Assembly (NCBI RefSeq): GCF_002797445.1
Contig: NZ_PGEP01000001.1
Coordinates: forward strand, 2,418,501-2,482,500
Reading direction: 5' to 3'
Source of the DNA: Acidovorax sp. 69
GTDB taxonomy: Bacteria; Pseudomonadota; Gammaproteobacteria; Burkholderiales; Burkholderiaceae_C
DNA length: 64,000 nucleotides
The translations under genes were made by a program, and so were the position numbers. A model generated the notes under the pieces. It worked only from the letters and a program-made list of their open reading frames with translations. It was not told the origin of the DNA and did not search any database. Numbering within the stretch: the stretch's first letter is position 1; every line of letters begins with the position of its first letter. Shown here piece by piece: positions 18,655 to 27,122 of this stretch.

Positions 18655-19233
18655 ATGTCCCCTCTCATTTCCGGTCTCGCGTCGGTGGCGTCAATGATTT
18701 TCAATGCGGCAACCAGTGGTGCCGGCAAGGCGTCGGCGCGGCGTGGTGGCGATGCGGCGGCCCCCGAGCCGTCGGCGGTGGTCAGTCTCAGCCCAGAGGC
18801 GCAGGCGCTGGCGGGGTACGCAGGCCAGGGTGTGTTGGTGGCGCAGGCCCCGTCTTCAGGCGCTGTGACAGCGGTGGGGCGCCATGCGGGCCAGACCAGC
18901 GCTGGCGTGTCCAGCGGCCGTGCTGCAGGGAATGGGGCGGTTTCCAAAGACGACTTTCAGGCACTTTTGACCCGTTTTGGAGCGACCGACGATCAAAAGC
19001 AGCAGCTCACGGCCGGGTTTGATGCTGACAAGGACGGTGTTATCACCCATGACGAATTCCTCAAAGGGCTTTCGCGCACCCAGGGTGCGCAGGGCGGCAG
19101 TGATGCGTTTTCGCAGGCCGTGCTGCGGGTGATGGACCAAGCAGGCAACGCGGATGGCACGGTGGGCAAGGCGGAGTTCACGGCTTTTTCCTCCGCGTTT
19201 GCACTGGCCGAGCGGCGCACACGCGCGGCTTAA
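18655..19233 (+). CDS. EF-hand calcium-binding protein
   Basis: 192 residues. It contains one textbook EF-hand loop, DADKDGVITHDEF, at about residues 122-134. A second, less regular loop is NADGTVGKAEF near 175, and a partial one is GAVSKDDFQALL near 97. The first 90 residues are low complexity and rich in Ala, Gly and Ser, with SLSPEAQALA. No clear signal peptide. Two ATGs are close: 18649 and 18655. AGGAG at 18641-18645 is best spaced for 18655. It is convergent with the sensor kinase gene at 19268. The role is unknown; calcium buffering or sensing is the family's usual property. Confidence 0.8.
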   Translation: MSPLISGLASVASMIFNAATSGAGKASARRGGDAAAPEPSAVVSLSPEAQALAGYAGQGVLVAQAPSSGAVTAVGRHAGQTSAGVSSGRAAGNGAVSKDDFQALLTRFGATDDQKQQLTAGFDADKDGVITHDEFLKGLSRTQGAQGGSDAFSQAVLRVMDQAGNADGTVGKAEFTAFSSAFALAERRTRAA

Positions 19234-19267
19234 TCGGCCCCTGCAGACCCACGGGGTGAGGTCCGCT

Positions 19268-20947
19268 TCAGGCCACCTTGGGAAGCGGCAGTGTCACCCA
19301 GAAACAGCTGCCCTCGCCGGGCGCGCTTTGCAAACCAAGGCGCCCACCCATACCTTCAACGAGGCGCTTGCTGAGGGCCAGACCCAGGCCGGCGCCCTCG
19401 AAACTGCGGGTGGATGAACCATCGACCTGCTCAAACAGCGTGAAGATGCGGTGCTGGTCGGCAGCAGCAATACCAATGCCCTGGTCAATGACCTGCAGAC
19501 GCCACACCGTGGCCTCGACCGTGTCTTGTTCAACCTCGATCGCCAGCCGAATGCTGCCCGTATTGCTGAATTTCACGGCGTTGTCCAGAAGATGGATGAG
19601 CACCTGCTGGATCCGGTCTGCGTCGCCAATATGGACGGCATCGCTGCCCATGCCTGGTGGCAGCAATGCCAACTGCAGCCCTTTCTGGCGCGCCTGAGGC
19701 TGCAGCAGTTGCAGCGCGTTTGCGGCGACCTCGGGCATCGACAGTGGCGCAAACTTGAACGCTACTTGGCGTGACTCCAGCGCGGCCAGATCCATCAGGT
19801 CATTGAGCAAGCGCATCAGGCCTTTGGCGGCATCCATCACGTTGTGCAGTACAGGCTTCATGCGCTCCTCCTGCACGCGCTGGTGCGCTATCTCGGTCAT
19901 GCCCAGAATCAGCGTCATGGGGGTGCGCAGTTCATGGCCGATGTTGGCCAGAAAGATGCTTTTGGTGCGCAGTGCGGCCTCTGCAGTTTCCTTGGCGATC
20001 GACAGTGCTGCCGTGCGCTCCCTGACCCGGGCTTCCAGATGCTGCCGTTCGGCCTGCAGTGCCTGTTCAAGATCCCGGCGCTCGGTCACGTCGCGGCCAA
20101 TGCAGTGGTACCCGGCCGGGTTGCCGAGCGTGTCGCGATACAGCCTGCTGGACATTTCAAACCAGCGGACTTTGCCGTTCTTGCAGCGCATCGGCAGCGT
20201 CAGAAGCGCCTGGTGGTTGCTTACGGCCTGGTCCAGTGTCGCCGGGCCCTGCGGCGCCAATGCCTCGTAGATGGGGCGCCCGATGACCTCATGTGCGGCA
20301 ATGCCGCGCACCCGCTCATCAGACGGGCTCACGTAGGCCACTGTCATATCGGGATTGATCCTCCAGATCACTTCTTCTGCGCCTTCGGTCAGCAGGGTGA
20401 ACTGCTGCTCGCGGTCAGACAGGTGCTGATAGAGCTTGAGTGCATGCCCGACAAACAGGTAAAAACCAAAGCTGCAGAGCGACAGGGCCAGCGTAAAGGC
20501 GATAAGTGCGTGGTGCGAGTACGGCACCCTTTGCATGTTGCTGCTGCCAATCATCAGTGCCAGCACAACCACGGTGTAACAGATACCCGCCACGCGCCCC
20601 AGCAGCAGGTATGTCGCGCCCACTCCAATCACGAACCACACCGCGCGAAGCTCGTGACCCATGGGCTGCCAGAGGGCGTAAGTGAATAGCGCAAGTCCCA
20701 GGAGGGTCTGAACGGCGGCAATCAATGCATAGGTGCGCGGCCAACGGCACAGCGCGAGCCACAACGCACCCATCACCAGGGAGCCCATTGCAATGATGGT
20801 GCTCCATGACTCGGGGGTAGATATCGTCCCAGTGAAACCGACTACACACAGCAGAAGTCCAAAGCCGGTGTTTGCCAACAGAAAGCTCTTGAGAAGCCGC
20901 ACCTGAAATTGCCGCATGTTGCCTAGAAACGGGACTGGGGACGGCAT
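19268..20947 (-). CDS. Membrane sensor histidine kinase (6 TM-PAS-HisKA-HATPase)
   Basis: 559 residues. Six hydrophobic segments fill about 13-200, in the manner of MASE-type integral membrane sensors. A PAS domain follows at about 200-315 (VIWRINPDMTVAYVSPSD, ending GYHCIGRDVTERRDLEQA), then a short coiled coil. HisKA has ANIGHELRTPMTLILGM with the phosphoacceptor His at about 338. The ATPase domain has HLLDNAVKFSNTGSIRL, DQGIGIA and GAGLGLALSKRLVEGMGG. There is no receiver domain and no adjacent response regulator, so this is an orphan kinase. An ATG ten codons in (MRQFQ) is an alternative start. The upstream region 20960-21070 is unusually AT-rich. Confidence 0.9.
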   Translation of the reverse strand: MPSPVPFLGNMRQFQVRLLKSFLLANTGFGLLLCVVGFTGTISTPESWSTIIAMGSLVMGALWLALCRWPRTYALIAAVQTLLGLALFTYALWQPMGHELRAVWFVIGVGATYLLLGRVAGICYTVVVLALMIGSSNMQRVPYSHHALIAFTLALSLCSFGFYLFVGHALKLYQHLSDREQQFTLLTEGAEEVIWRINPDMTVAYVSPSDERVRGIAAHEVIGRPIYEALAPQGPATLDQAVSNHQALLTLPMRCKNGKVRWFEMSSRLYRDTLGNPAGYHCIGRDVTERRDLEQALQAERQHLEARVRERTAALSIAKETAEAALRTKSIFLANIGHELRTPMTLILGMTEIAHQRVQEERMKPVLHNVMDAAKGLMRLLNDLMDLAALESRQVAFKFAPLSMPEVAANALQLLQPQARQKGLQLALLPPGMGSDAVHIGDADRIQQVLIHLLDNAVKFSNTGSIRLAIEVEQDTVEATVWRLQVIDQGIGIAAADQHRIFTLFEQVDGSSTRSFEGAGLGLALSKRLVEGMGGRLGLQSAPGEGSCFWVTLPLPKVA

Positions 20948-21264
20948 GGGCGAGAGGCTGTGAAGTCGTTGTGCGAATTTATCGTTTATATCAAAATAAC
21001 TTTATAAATGCTAATAAATTTAGTTCAATGGAGCTAATTTTTTGATTTTATCAATTGAAAATTTCTCTCATTCTCCAATTCTTGTTGCCTCGGTGCGGCC
21101 CGTTTCGCTCGGCCCACCGGCCCTGGGGCTCGCGCCTTCCAGGGGCCGAATACGTCCTGGCACCATGCCAAAGAAACCCTCAGGGTCCCCTTTGTTGACG
21201 ATTGAAAGCGTTCTGGGTGAGGTGGGCCTTTGCAGCGCTGCTGCCCGCAGCGCCCAACCATGGG
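20948..21264. promoter_or_regulatory. AT-rich region upstream of the orphan kinase
   Basis: 317 bases without a convincing gene. About 20970-21070 is strongly AT-rich (TTTATAAATGCTAATAAATT is one part), in sharp contrast to the surroundings. It would contain the kinase promoter and could be a site for a silencing protein. The rest, towards the DUF3309 gene, is ordinary GC-rich sequence. Confidence 0.5.
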
Positions 21265-21423
21265 TCATATCCGGCCCATGAGCAGCAGGATTACCAGGAT
21301 CAGAACGACCAGTCCCACCCCTCCGCTGGGCCCATAGCCCCAAGAGCGGCTGTGGGGCCAGCTCGGCAGGGCCCCCACCAGGACGAGGATCAGAACAATC
21401 AGAAAAATCAGTGAGAGCGACAT
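21265..21423 (-). CDS. DUF3309 small membrane peptide
   Basis: 52 residues. Two hydrophobic segments, MSLSLIFLIVLILVLVGALP and VGLVVLILVILLLMGRI, flank a short SWPHSRSWGYGPSGG loop. This is the pattern of DUF3309 proteins, whose function is unknown. The ATG at 21423 has AAGGAAC upstream; the frame is open further but the extension is not hydrophobic or conserved. It is probably a single-gene unit. Confidence 0.8.
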   Translation of the reverse strand: MSLSLIFLIVLILVLVGALPSWPHSRSWGYGPSGGVGLVVLILVILLLMGRI

Positions 21424-21592
21424 GACAAGTTCCTTGCGGTGTGTTGTGGTGTCTGCATTCTGGAAGGCCGCTCTCCCGTTCTCGGCAGGTGCTGGGCCTG
21501 CACGCCAGTCAGGCTTTTCCGACATGCCATGTGGGATGTGGGATGTAGGGCGCGCCCATCGCCGCCAGGGCGTGCGCGAAGACGGGTCATAA

Positions 21593-21629
21593 AAAACGGC
21601 GGTGCTTCCTCAGGAAGCACCGCCGTTTT
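21593..21629. terminator. Bidirectional terminator after the efflux operon
   Basis: Perfect 17-bp stem, AAAACGGCGGTGCTTCC with its complement, and a TCA loop. A-run and T-run flank it on opposite sides. It ends the emrB-like gene on the minus strand. Confidence 0.9.
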
Positions 21630-21673
21630 CTTCTTGGTGGCGTGAGTGGATGCGTGATCGATCTGTCGCGCCG

Positions 21674-23305
21674 TCAATGGGCCCCTGCGGCATCCACCGC
21701 CGCAGCGCCGCCCGCCTTGGCGGGGCGCTTGGTCAGCCAGATCAACCCGATCAGCAGCAGGAACAGCCCCGCTGACCCCAGGAAGATGTCATTGGCCGCC
21801 CGCGTGAAGGCCTGCTGGTCGATCAATCGGTTGATCTGCGCCAGTGCCTGCATCTGCGTGAGGCCGGAGGCCACCAGGCCGTCGAGCGTTTGCGCAAACA
21901 CGCCTTGGCCCTGCACCAGCCCTTCGGTCAGGTGCGCGTGGTGCATGGCGGCCCGGCTCTCCCACAGCGTGGTGGCAATCGACGTGCCCATGGCGCCTGC
22001 GGTGATGCGCACGAAGTTGGACAGGCCTGCTGCTGCCGGAATGCGCTCGGGCGCAATGCCCGCCAGCGTGAGCGTGGTCAGCGGGATGAAGAAGAACGCC
22101 ATGGCCGCGCCCTGCAACAGGGTGGGGATCAGGATGTGGATGAAGTCCGTCTGCACCGTGAACTGCGAGCGCATCCACAACACCGTACTGAACACGATGA
22201 ACGCGCCAGTTGCCATGCGGCGCGGGTCCCACTGGCCCACCTTTTTGCCCACCAGCGGCGTGAGCAAAATGGCGAACACGCCCACGGGCGCCAGCGCCAT
22301 GCCGGCCGAGGTGGCGGTGTAGCCCATCCATTGCTGCAGCCACAGCGGCAGCAGCACCACGTTGCCAAAGAACAGCGCGTAGGCCACTGACAGCGCCAGC
22401 GCGCCAAAGGTGAAGTTGCGGCCCTTGAAGAGCTTCAAATCCACCACGGGGTGCTTGTCGGTCAGCTCCCACACCAAAAACACGGCGAACGCCACCACGG
22501 CAATCACGGCCATGGTGATGATCTCGCCCGAGGCGAACCAGTCCAGCTCTTTGCCCTTGTCAAGCATGAGCTGCAGCGCGCCGACCCACAGCACCAGCAG
22601 GGTCAGGCCCACGGTGTCGATGGGCAGCTTGCGGATGGGGGTCTCGCGCTTGTGATAGATGCCCCAGGTCAGTAGTCCGGCCAGCAGGCCCACGGGCACG
22701 TTGATGTAGAAAATCCAAGGCCACGAGACGTTGTCGGTGATCCACCCGCCCAGGAGCGGCCCGACCACCGGCGCCACCAGCGTGGTCACCCCCCAGAGCG
22801 CCAGGGCGGTGCCCGCCAGTGCGCGTGGGTAACTGGCCAGCAGCAAGGTCTGGCTGAGTGGAATCATCGGCCCGGCCACCAGGCCTTGCAGCACGCGGAA
22901 GAACACCAGCATCTCCAGCGACGAGGCAAAGCCGCACAGCCAGGACGTGAGTACGAACAGCAGCACGCTCATGGTGAACAGCCGCACCGCGCCAAAGCGC
23001 TGCGTGAGCCAGCCGGTGAGCGGCACCGAGATCGCATTGGCCACGCCAAAGCTGGTGATGACCCAGGTGCCCTGGCCGGGGCTCACGCCCAGGTCACCGG
23101 CAATGGCGGGGATGGAGACGTTGGCGATGGACGAGTCGAGCACGTTCATGAACGTGGCCAGCGACAGCGACAGCGTGCCCAGCAGCAGGGCTGTGCCCTT
23201 GAGCGGTGGGTAGGCGGCGGGCGGCCCGGGCGGGGCAGGGGGTTGCGTTGCAGCAGGCGCCGAATGGGCGGGCGCCTGGTCTGCGGTGGGGTTGGCGGCA
23301 GTCAT
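21674..23305 (-). CDS. emrB: EmrB/QacA-type drug efflux transporter (DHA2 MFS)
   Basis: 543 residues with about 14 hydrophobic segments. Typical features: LATFMNVLDSSIANVSIPAI in the first helix, TWVITSFGVANAISVPLTGW (motif with the antiport-type turn), LTQRFGAVRLF, and FRVLQGLVAGPMIPLSQTLL. Proton-driven export of hydrophobic compounds across the inner membrane together with the membrane-fusion protein just upstream (16 bases between genes). The N-terminus has a Pro/Ala-rich cytoplasmic extension. Substrate cannot be told from sequence. Last gene of the MarR-controlled operon, ended by 21593-21629. Confidence 0.92.
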   Translation of the reverse strand: MTAANPTADQAPAHSAPAATQPPAPPGPPAAYPPLKGTALLLGTLSLSLATFMNVLDSSIANVSIPAIAGDLGVSPGQGTWVITSFGVANAISVPLTGWLTQRFGAVRLFTMSVLLFVLTSWLCGFASSLEMLVFFRVLQGLVAGPMIPLSQTLLLASYPRALAGTALALWGVTTLVAPVVGPLLGGWITDNVSWPWIFYINVPVGLLAGLLTWGIYHKRETPIRKLPIDTVGLTLLVLWVGALQLMLDKGKELDWFASGEIITMAVIAVVAFAVFLVWELTDKHPVVDLKLFKGRNFTFGALALSVAYALFFGNVVLLPLWLQQWMGYTATSAGMALAPVGVFAILLTPLVGKKVGQWDPRRMATGAFIVFSTVLWMRSQFTVQTDFIHILIPTLLQGAAMAFFFIPLTTLTLAGIAPERIPAAAGLSNFVRITAGAMGTSIATTLWESRAAMHHAHLTEGLVQGQGVFAQTLDGLVASGLTQMQALAQINRLIDQQAFTRAANDIFLGSAGLFLLLIGLIWLTKRPAKAGGAAAVDAAGAH

Positions 23306-23321
23306 GCTGGGTCAACCCTGT

Positions 23322-24596
23322 TTACTGCACCACTGGAGATGGCACCGCGGGTTGAACGGGGGCCGATGCGTGTTTTTGGGCCTGCACGGCAGCCTTGCCA
23401 CGGCCCAGGTTGGCCGCAATGATGTGCGCCACTTCCTCATCGGCGGCTTTGAACTGCGCGTCAAACACGGCGGTGGCGGCCACAGGCGTGGTCCGCTGTG
23501 TGTCGGCCAGCGTCTTGCCGCTTTGGTCGGCGGTGTCCACCTTGACCTCCATCGACAGGCCCACGCGCAGCGGGTGCTCGGCCACTTCCTTGGGGTCGAG
23601 CGCAATGCGCACGGGCACGCGCTGCACCACCTTGATCCAGTTGCCCGTGGCGTTTTGCGCAGGCAGCAGCGCAAAGGCTGCGCCCGTGCCTGCACCCAGT
23701 CCGGTCACCGTGCCGTGGTAGACCACTTTGGTGCCGTACACGTCGGCTTCCAGCTCGGCGGTCTGGCCGATGCGCAGGGTTTTGAGCTGGCTTTCCTTGA
23801 AGTTGGCGTCCACCCACAGGTCATTCAGCGGCACCAGCGTCATCAGCGGCGCACCGGCCTGCACACGCTGGCCCACCTGCACGCCACGCTTGGCCACATG
23901 GCCATCCAGTGGGGCCACCAGTTGCACGCGCTGCACGGCCAGATAGGCCTCGCGGACGCGGGCCGAAGCACGCAGCACGTTGGGGTGCTGTTCGACGGAG
24001 GTGCCTTCGGTCTGCGTCTGGCTGGCGACCAGTTGTTCTTGCGCAGCCAGCACGGCCGACTGGGCTGCGGCCACGGTGCTCTTGGCTGCGGTCAGTTGGG
24101 CATTGGCGTGCTGAAACTCTTCCTTGCCTACAGCGCCGCTGGCCATGAGCGGGGCGCGGCGGGTCACGTCGTCTTGCATGCGGGCGGCGTCGGCCTGGGC
24201 GCGGGCCAGGTCGGCGCTGCGCAGGCTGACCTGGGCCTTGAGCGTGGAGTTGTTGGCGTACAGCGTGCGCACTTCGCGCACGGTTTGTGCCAGTTGGGCC
24301 TCGGCCTGCTCCAGCGCCACGCGGGCGTCGGCGGGGTCGAGCTTGACCAGCAACTGGCCTGCCTTCACATAGTCGGTGTCGTCCGCGCCGATGGACACCA
24401 CGGTGCCGCCGATTTGCGGCGTGATCTGCACCACGTTGCCCGCCACGTAGGCGTTGTCGGTGGTCTCGACATGGCGGCCATTGGCCCAGTGCCAGCCACC
24501 CCAGCCCAAGGCGGCAATGGCCACGGCGGCGGCAATGATCGTGAGGCCCCGGCGGCGGGCTGTGTTGGCTTCGTTGGCGGTGAGAGGTTCGCTCAT
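23322..24596 (-). CDS. emrA: EmrA/HlyD-type membrane fusion protein
   Basis: 424 residues. One N-terminal membrane anchor (IIAAAVAIAALGWGGWHW), then the biotinyl-lipoyl half motif DNAYVAGNVVQITPQIGGTV. A long coiled-coil hairpin with many Ala/Gln follows at about 95-200, and the second lipoyl half LVAPLDGHVAKRGVQVGQRV. It would bridge the EmrB-type pump to the outer-membrane channel encoded upstream. Gene order channel-adaptor-pump on one strand supports a complete tripartite system. An inverted repeat element lies between this gene and the channel gene. Confidence 0.92.
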   Translation of the reverse strand: MSEPLTANEANTARRRGLTIIAAAVAIAALGWGGWHWANGRHVETTDNAYVAGNVVQITPQIGGTVVSIGADDTDYVKAGQLLVKLDPADARVALEQAEAQLAQTVREVRTLYANNSTLKAQVSLRSADLARAQADAARMQDDVTRRAPLMASGAVGKEEFQHANAQLTAAKSTVAAAQSAVLAAQEQLVASQTQTEGTSVEQHPNVLRASARVREAYLAVQRVQLVAPLDGHVAKRGVQVGQRVQAGAPLMTLVPLNDLWVDANFKESQLKTLRIGQTAELEADVYGTKVVYHGTVTGLGAGTGAAFALLPAQNATGNWIKVVQRVPVRIALDPKEVAEHPLRVGLSMEVKVDTADQSGKTLADTQRTTPVAATAVFDAQFKAADEEVAHIIAANLGRGKAAVQAQKHASAPVQPAVPSPVVQ

Positions 24597-24640
24597 GACA
24601 GTGATTTTTCAGGAATGTGTTGTTGTATGGTTTTGTCGGT

Positions 24641-24714
24641 CCCCCGACCGTTCGGGCTGAGCCTGTTGACGCCCTGCGCAGCGCTTCGACAGACTCATCG
24701 TGAACGGTTGGGGG
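24641..24714. repeat. Imperfect inverted repeat between channel and adaptor genes
   Basis: CCCCCGACCGTTCGGGCTGA (from 24641) and TCATCGTGAACGGTTGGGGG (ending 24714) form part of a 29-base arm with about 23 pairs around a 16-base loop. The sequence resembles the TCGACAGGCTCAGCCCGAAC-type intergenic palindromes common in proteobacteria. It sits inside an operon and may set the relative expression of the flanking genes. Confidence 0.7.
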
Positions 24715-24761
24715 TGTGCATGAAAGGGCGTTTTGCGGGTTTCTGCGTTGGACTTTTGCGC

Positions 24762-26237
24762 TTATTTGGCAGCGGTGTGCAGCACAGCGGTGTCATCCGT
24801 CCAGCCGCCGCCCAGCGCTTTCATCAGCATCAGGCGTGTATCGAGCTGGCGGGCGCGCAGGTCCACGGCCAGGCGGCGCTGGGCCAACACTTGGCTTTCG
24901 GTGCTTAGCACCACCAGGTAGTTGCCCAAGCCCGCGCGGTAGCGCTCTTGGGCAAAGCGGTAGGCCTTTTCGGCACTGGCCACGGTGTCGTCCTGCAGCG
25001 CTTGTTGGCGGGTGAGCGACTGGATGGAGGCCATGGCATCGCCCGCTTCCTTCACGGCGTCGAGCACGGCGCCGTTGTATTGGGCAATGGCGGCGTCCAG
25101 CTCGGCAGCGCGGCCGCCCAGCTGGGCGCGCAGGCGGCCGCCGTCAAAGATCGGCAGGCGCAGGGCGGGCGTCACGCCCATCTGGCGCGAGCTGCCGTTG
25201 AACAACCTGTCCAACCCCAGCGAGTTCAGGCCGATGAAGGCGCCGATGTTGATGTTGGGATAGAACTCGCTGCGGGCGCTGTTCACGCCTTGCGTGGCCG
25301 CCTCGACGCGCCAGCGCGCGGCCACCACATCGGGGCGGCGGCCCAGCAGGTCGGCGCCCAGCACATCGGGCACAGCCGTGGGTTGCAGTGCGGTGAGCTG
25401 GGGCATGACGGTGGGCAGCGCGTCGGGGGCCTGGCCGGTCAGCACGGCCAGTTGGCGGCGCGCCAGGGTGATCTGCTCGTCGAGCGCTTCGATCTGGGTG
25501 CGGGCATCGGGCACTGCGCCCTGGGCCTGGGTCAGCTCCACCTGGCTATCGAGGCCGGCGGCAGTGCGCTCTTGCGTGAGCTTTCGTTGTTCCTCCCGCT
25601 GGGCCAGGGCCCGCTGGGCCACATCGCGCTGCGCCACCAGCCGGGCCAGCGCCACATAGCTGCGGCCCACCTGGGCGGCCAGGGTGTTGGCGGCGGCGGC
25701 GGCATCGGCCTGCGCGGCACGGGCCTGGCCCAGGGCGGCTTGTAGTTCGGCGGCATGCTGGCCAAAAAAGTCGGGCGACCAGCTCAAAGAGGCTTGTACG
25801 GTGCCGCTGTTGTAAGTGTTGCCTGCCACAGGCGCGGGCACCAGTCCGTTGGCGGTGTAGCGCTGGCGGGTGGCGTCTATGCCCAGCGTGGCCTGCGGGC
25901 CGTTGGCCGCCTCGCGCACTTGACTCAGGGCCACGGCCTGCTCCAGCCGGGCACGGCTGACGGCCAGACTCGGGCTGCCTTGCAGGGCGGTGTCGATCAG
26001 GGTGTTGAGCTGCTCGTCACCCAGCGTCTTCCACCACTGGGGCGGCGCTGCGGTTTCGGTGGCCGCGGCGTTCAGGCCCAGGGCCGAGGGGGTGGTTTGT
26101 GCCAGCGGTGTGTGGCTGGGGCCAGGGTTGGCGCAGCCGACGAGGAAGAGGGCGGCTGCCAGGGCAATGGCCGACACCGCCAGGTGGGCAACCACAGCAG
26201 AGCGGGTGGACAGCAGAGTGGGGGCTGTGGATATCAC
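24762..26237 (-). CDS. Outer-membrane efflux channel lipoprotein (NodT/OprM type)
   Basis: 491 residues. A lipoprotein signal ends LAAALFLVGC, with the Cys as lipid attachment site. Two repeats of the outer-membrane efflux protein family follow. Conserved pieces include WWKTLGDEQLNTLIDTAL, SLSWSPDFFGQ, LLGRRPDVVAARWRVEAA and FYPNINIGAFIGL. It would be the exit duct of the tripartite pump. The start is a GTG at 26237 with GGAG just upstream; the frame is open to 26324 but that extension would spoil the signal peptide. It is the first structural gene after marR, 102 bases downstream of it. Confidence 0.9.
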   Translation of the reverse strand: MISTAPTLLSTRSAVVAHLAVSAIALAAALFLVGCANPGPSHTPLAQTTPSALGLNAAATETAAPPQWWKTLGDEQLNTLIDTALQGSPSLAVSRARLEQAVALSQVREAANGPQATLGIDATRQRYTANGLVPAPVAGNTYNSGTVQASLSWSPDFFGQHAAELQAALGQARAAQADAAAAANTLAAQVGRSYVALARLVAQRDVAQRALAQREEQRKLTQERTAAGLDSQVELTQAQGAVPDARTQIEALDEQITLARRQLAVLTGQAPDALPTVMPQLTALQPTAVPDVLGADLLGRRPDVVAARWRVEAATQGVNSARSEFYPNINIGAFIGLNSLGLDRLFNGSSRQMGVTPALRLPIFDGGRLRAQLGGRAAELDAAIAQYNGAVLDAVKEAGDAMASIQSLTRQQALQDDTVASAEKAYRFAQERYRAGLGNYLVVLSTESQVLAQRRLAVDLRARQLDTRLMLMKALGGGWTDDTAVLHTAAK

Positions 26238-26339
26238 GGAGTTCTCCAGAATGGTTTTTGGGGTGTTGTGTGGAGGAAAACGAGGGCGTTGAAAACTGGC
26301 AAGGCCGAAGGAAGGCAGGGCCACCGGTGCTGGCTCCCT

Positions 26340-26873
26340 TTAGGGGGAAGACACCGCGGACACCGAAGGTGGCACGGGCGGTTTCCCGTTCACCAGCATG
26401 CGGCGCAGCATGGAGAGCAGCAGTTGCCATTCGTCGTGCGTGAAATCGCTCAGATGCACGTTGAGCACGTCGGCCAGCACCGGGGGCACCAAGGCGGCAA
26501 TGCGCTGGCCTTCAGCGGTGAGCTTCAGGTGCACCACGCGCCGGTCCACCGTTGACCGCTCACGCACCACCAGGCCTTTGGCTTCCATGCGGTCCAGCGA
26601 GCGGGTGGTGGAGGCGGGGTCGGTTTCCAGGTCACGCGCCAGACTGGCCACGGTGGCGGGGGCGGTGGTGCACAACGAGAGCTTGAACAGGGGCAACCAC
26701 TGGGCGTACGTCAGTTCGTGCGAAGCGAGCTGGGCATCGGCCTGCGTGCGGATGGATGACATCACCTTGCGCAACAGATAGCCCACGCTGTTTTCAGGCA
26801 CCAGCTTGTTGGGGTCGTAGTGCTCGGCGTTGTAAAAGCCGGGCGCAGCGGGGGAGTCGTGCTTGGAAGTCAT
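26340..26873 (-). CDS. MarR-family repressor of the efflux operon
   Basis: 177 residues. Winged-helix region includes LTYAQWLPLFKLSLC, TVASLARDLETDPASTTRSL (recognition helix) and the wing KGLVVRERSTVDRRVVHLKL with its DRR turn. MarR proteins are dimers that release DNA on binding phenolic or drug-like ligands. It is the first gene of the operon with the channel, adaptor and pump. A perfect 15-base palindrome at 26895-26909 lies just upstream of the ATG and is the likely operator. A TTG at 26900 is an alternative start but would place the operator over the start codon. Confidence 0.9.
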   Translation of the reverse strand: MTSKHDSPAAPGFYNAEHYDPNKLVPENSVGYLLRKVMSSIRTQADAQLASHELTYAQWLPLFKLSLCTTAPATVASLARDLETDPASTTRSLDRMEAKGLVVRERSTVDRRVVHLKLTAEGQRIAALVPPVLADVLNVHLSDFTHDEWQLLLSMLRRMLVNGKPPVPPSVSAVSSP

Positions 26874-26894
26874 GGGGTGCGAATTTAATTGACT

Positions 26895-26909
26895 AGACAA
26901 TTATTGTCT
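26895..26909. promoter_or_regulatory. Probable MarR operator
   Basis: AGACAATTATTGTCT is a perfect palindrome (7-base arms around one T), 22 bases upstream of the marR ATG. Size and AT content match MarR binding sites, and the position suits autorepression of the whole efflux operon. Confidence 0.7.
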
Positions 26910-26989
26910 TCGCAATCATTTAATTCCTGAGTTCACGTAAGGGGTTTGGAAGGGCTGGGCCAATGCCGACGGCCCACAAGGTTCCTAGT

Positions 26990-27052
26990 CCTTTTGCTAC
27001 TCTATTGATAGCTTTTGGCGCTTTATGGATAAGCGCTATAGGTCAAAATGAC
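26990..27052 (+). repeat. Dispersed palindromic repeat
   Basis: ATTGATAGCTTTTGGCGCTT, then ATAAGCGCTATAGGTCAAAA, in the same order as other copies. GCGCTTTAT and ATAAGCGC can pair. It lies between the divergent marR and panE-like genes. Confidence 0.7.
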
Positions 27053-27122
27053 CAATATTTCCTTCAATGGCGCTGCCTGATATGGTTCGTGCCACTGTCA
27101 GCTCAACCCACCAAGGACCCCC

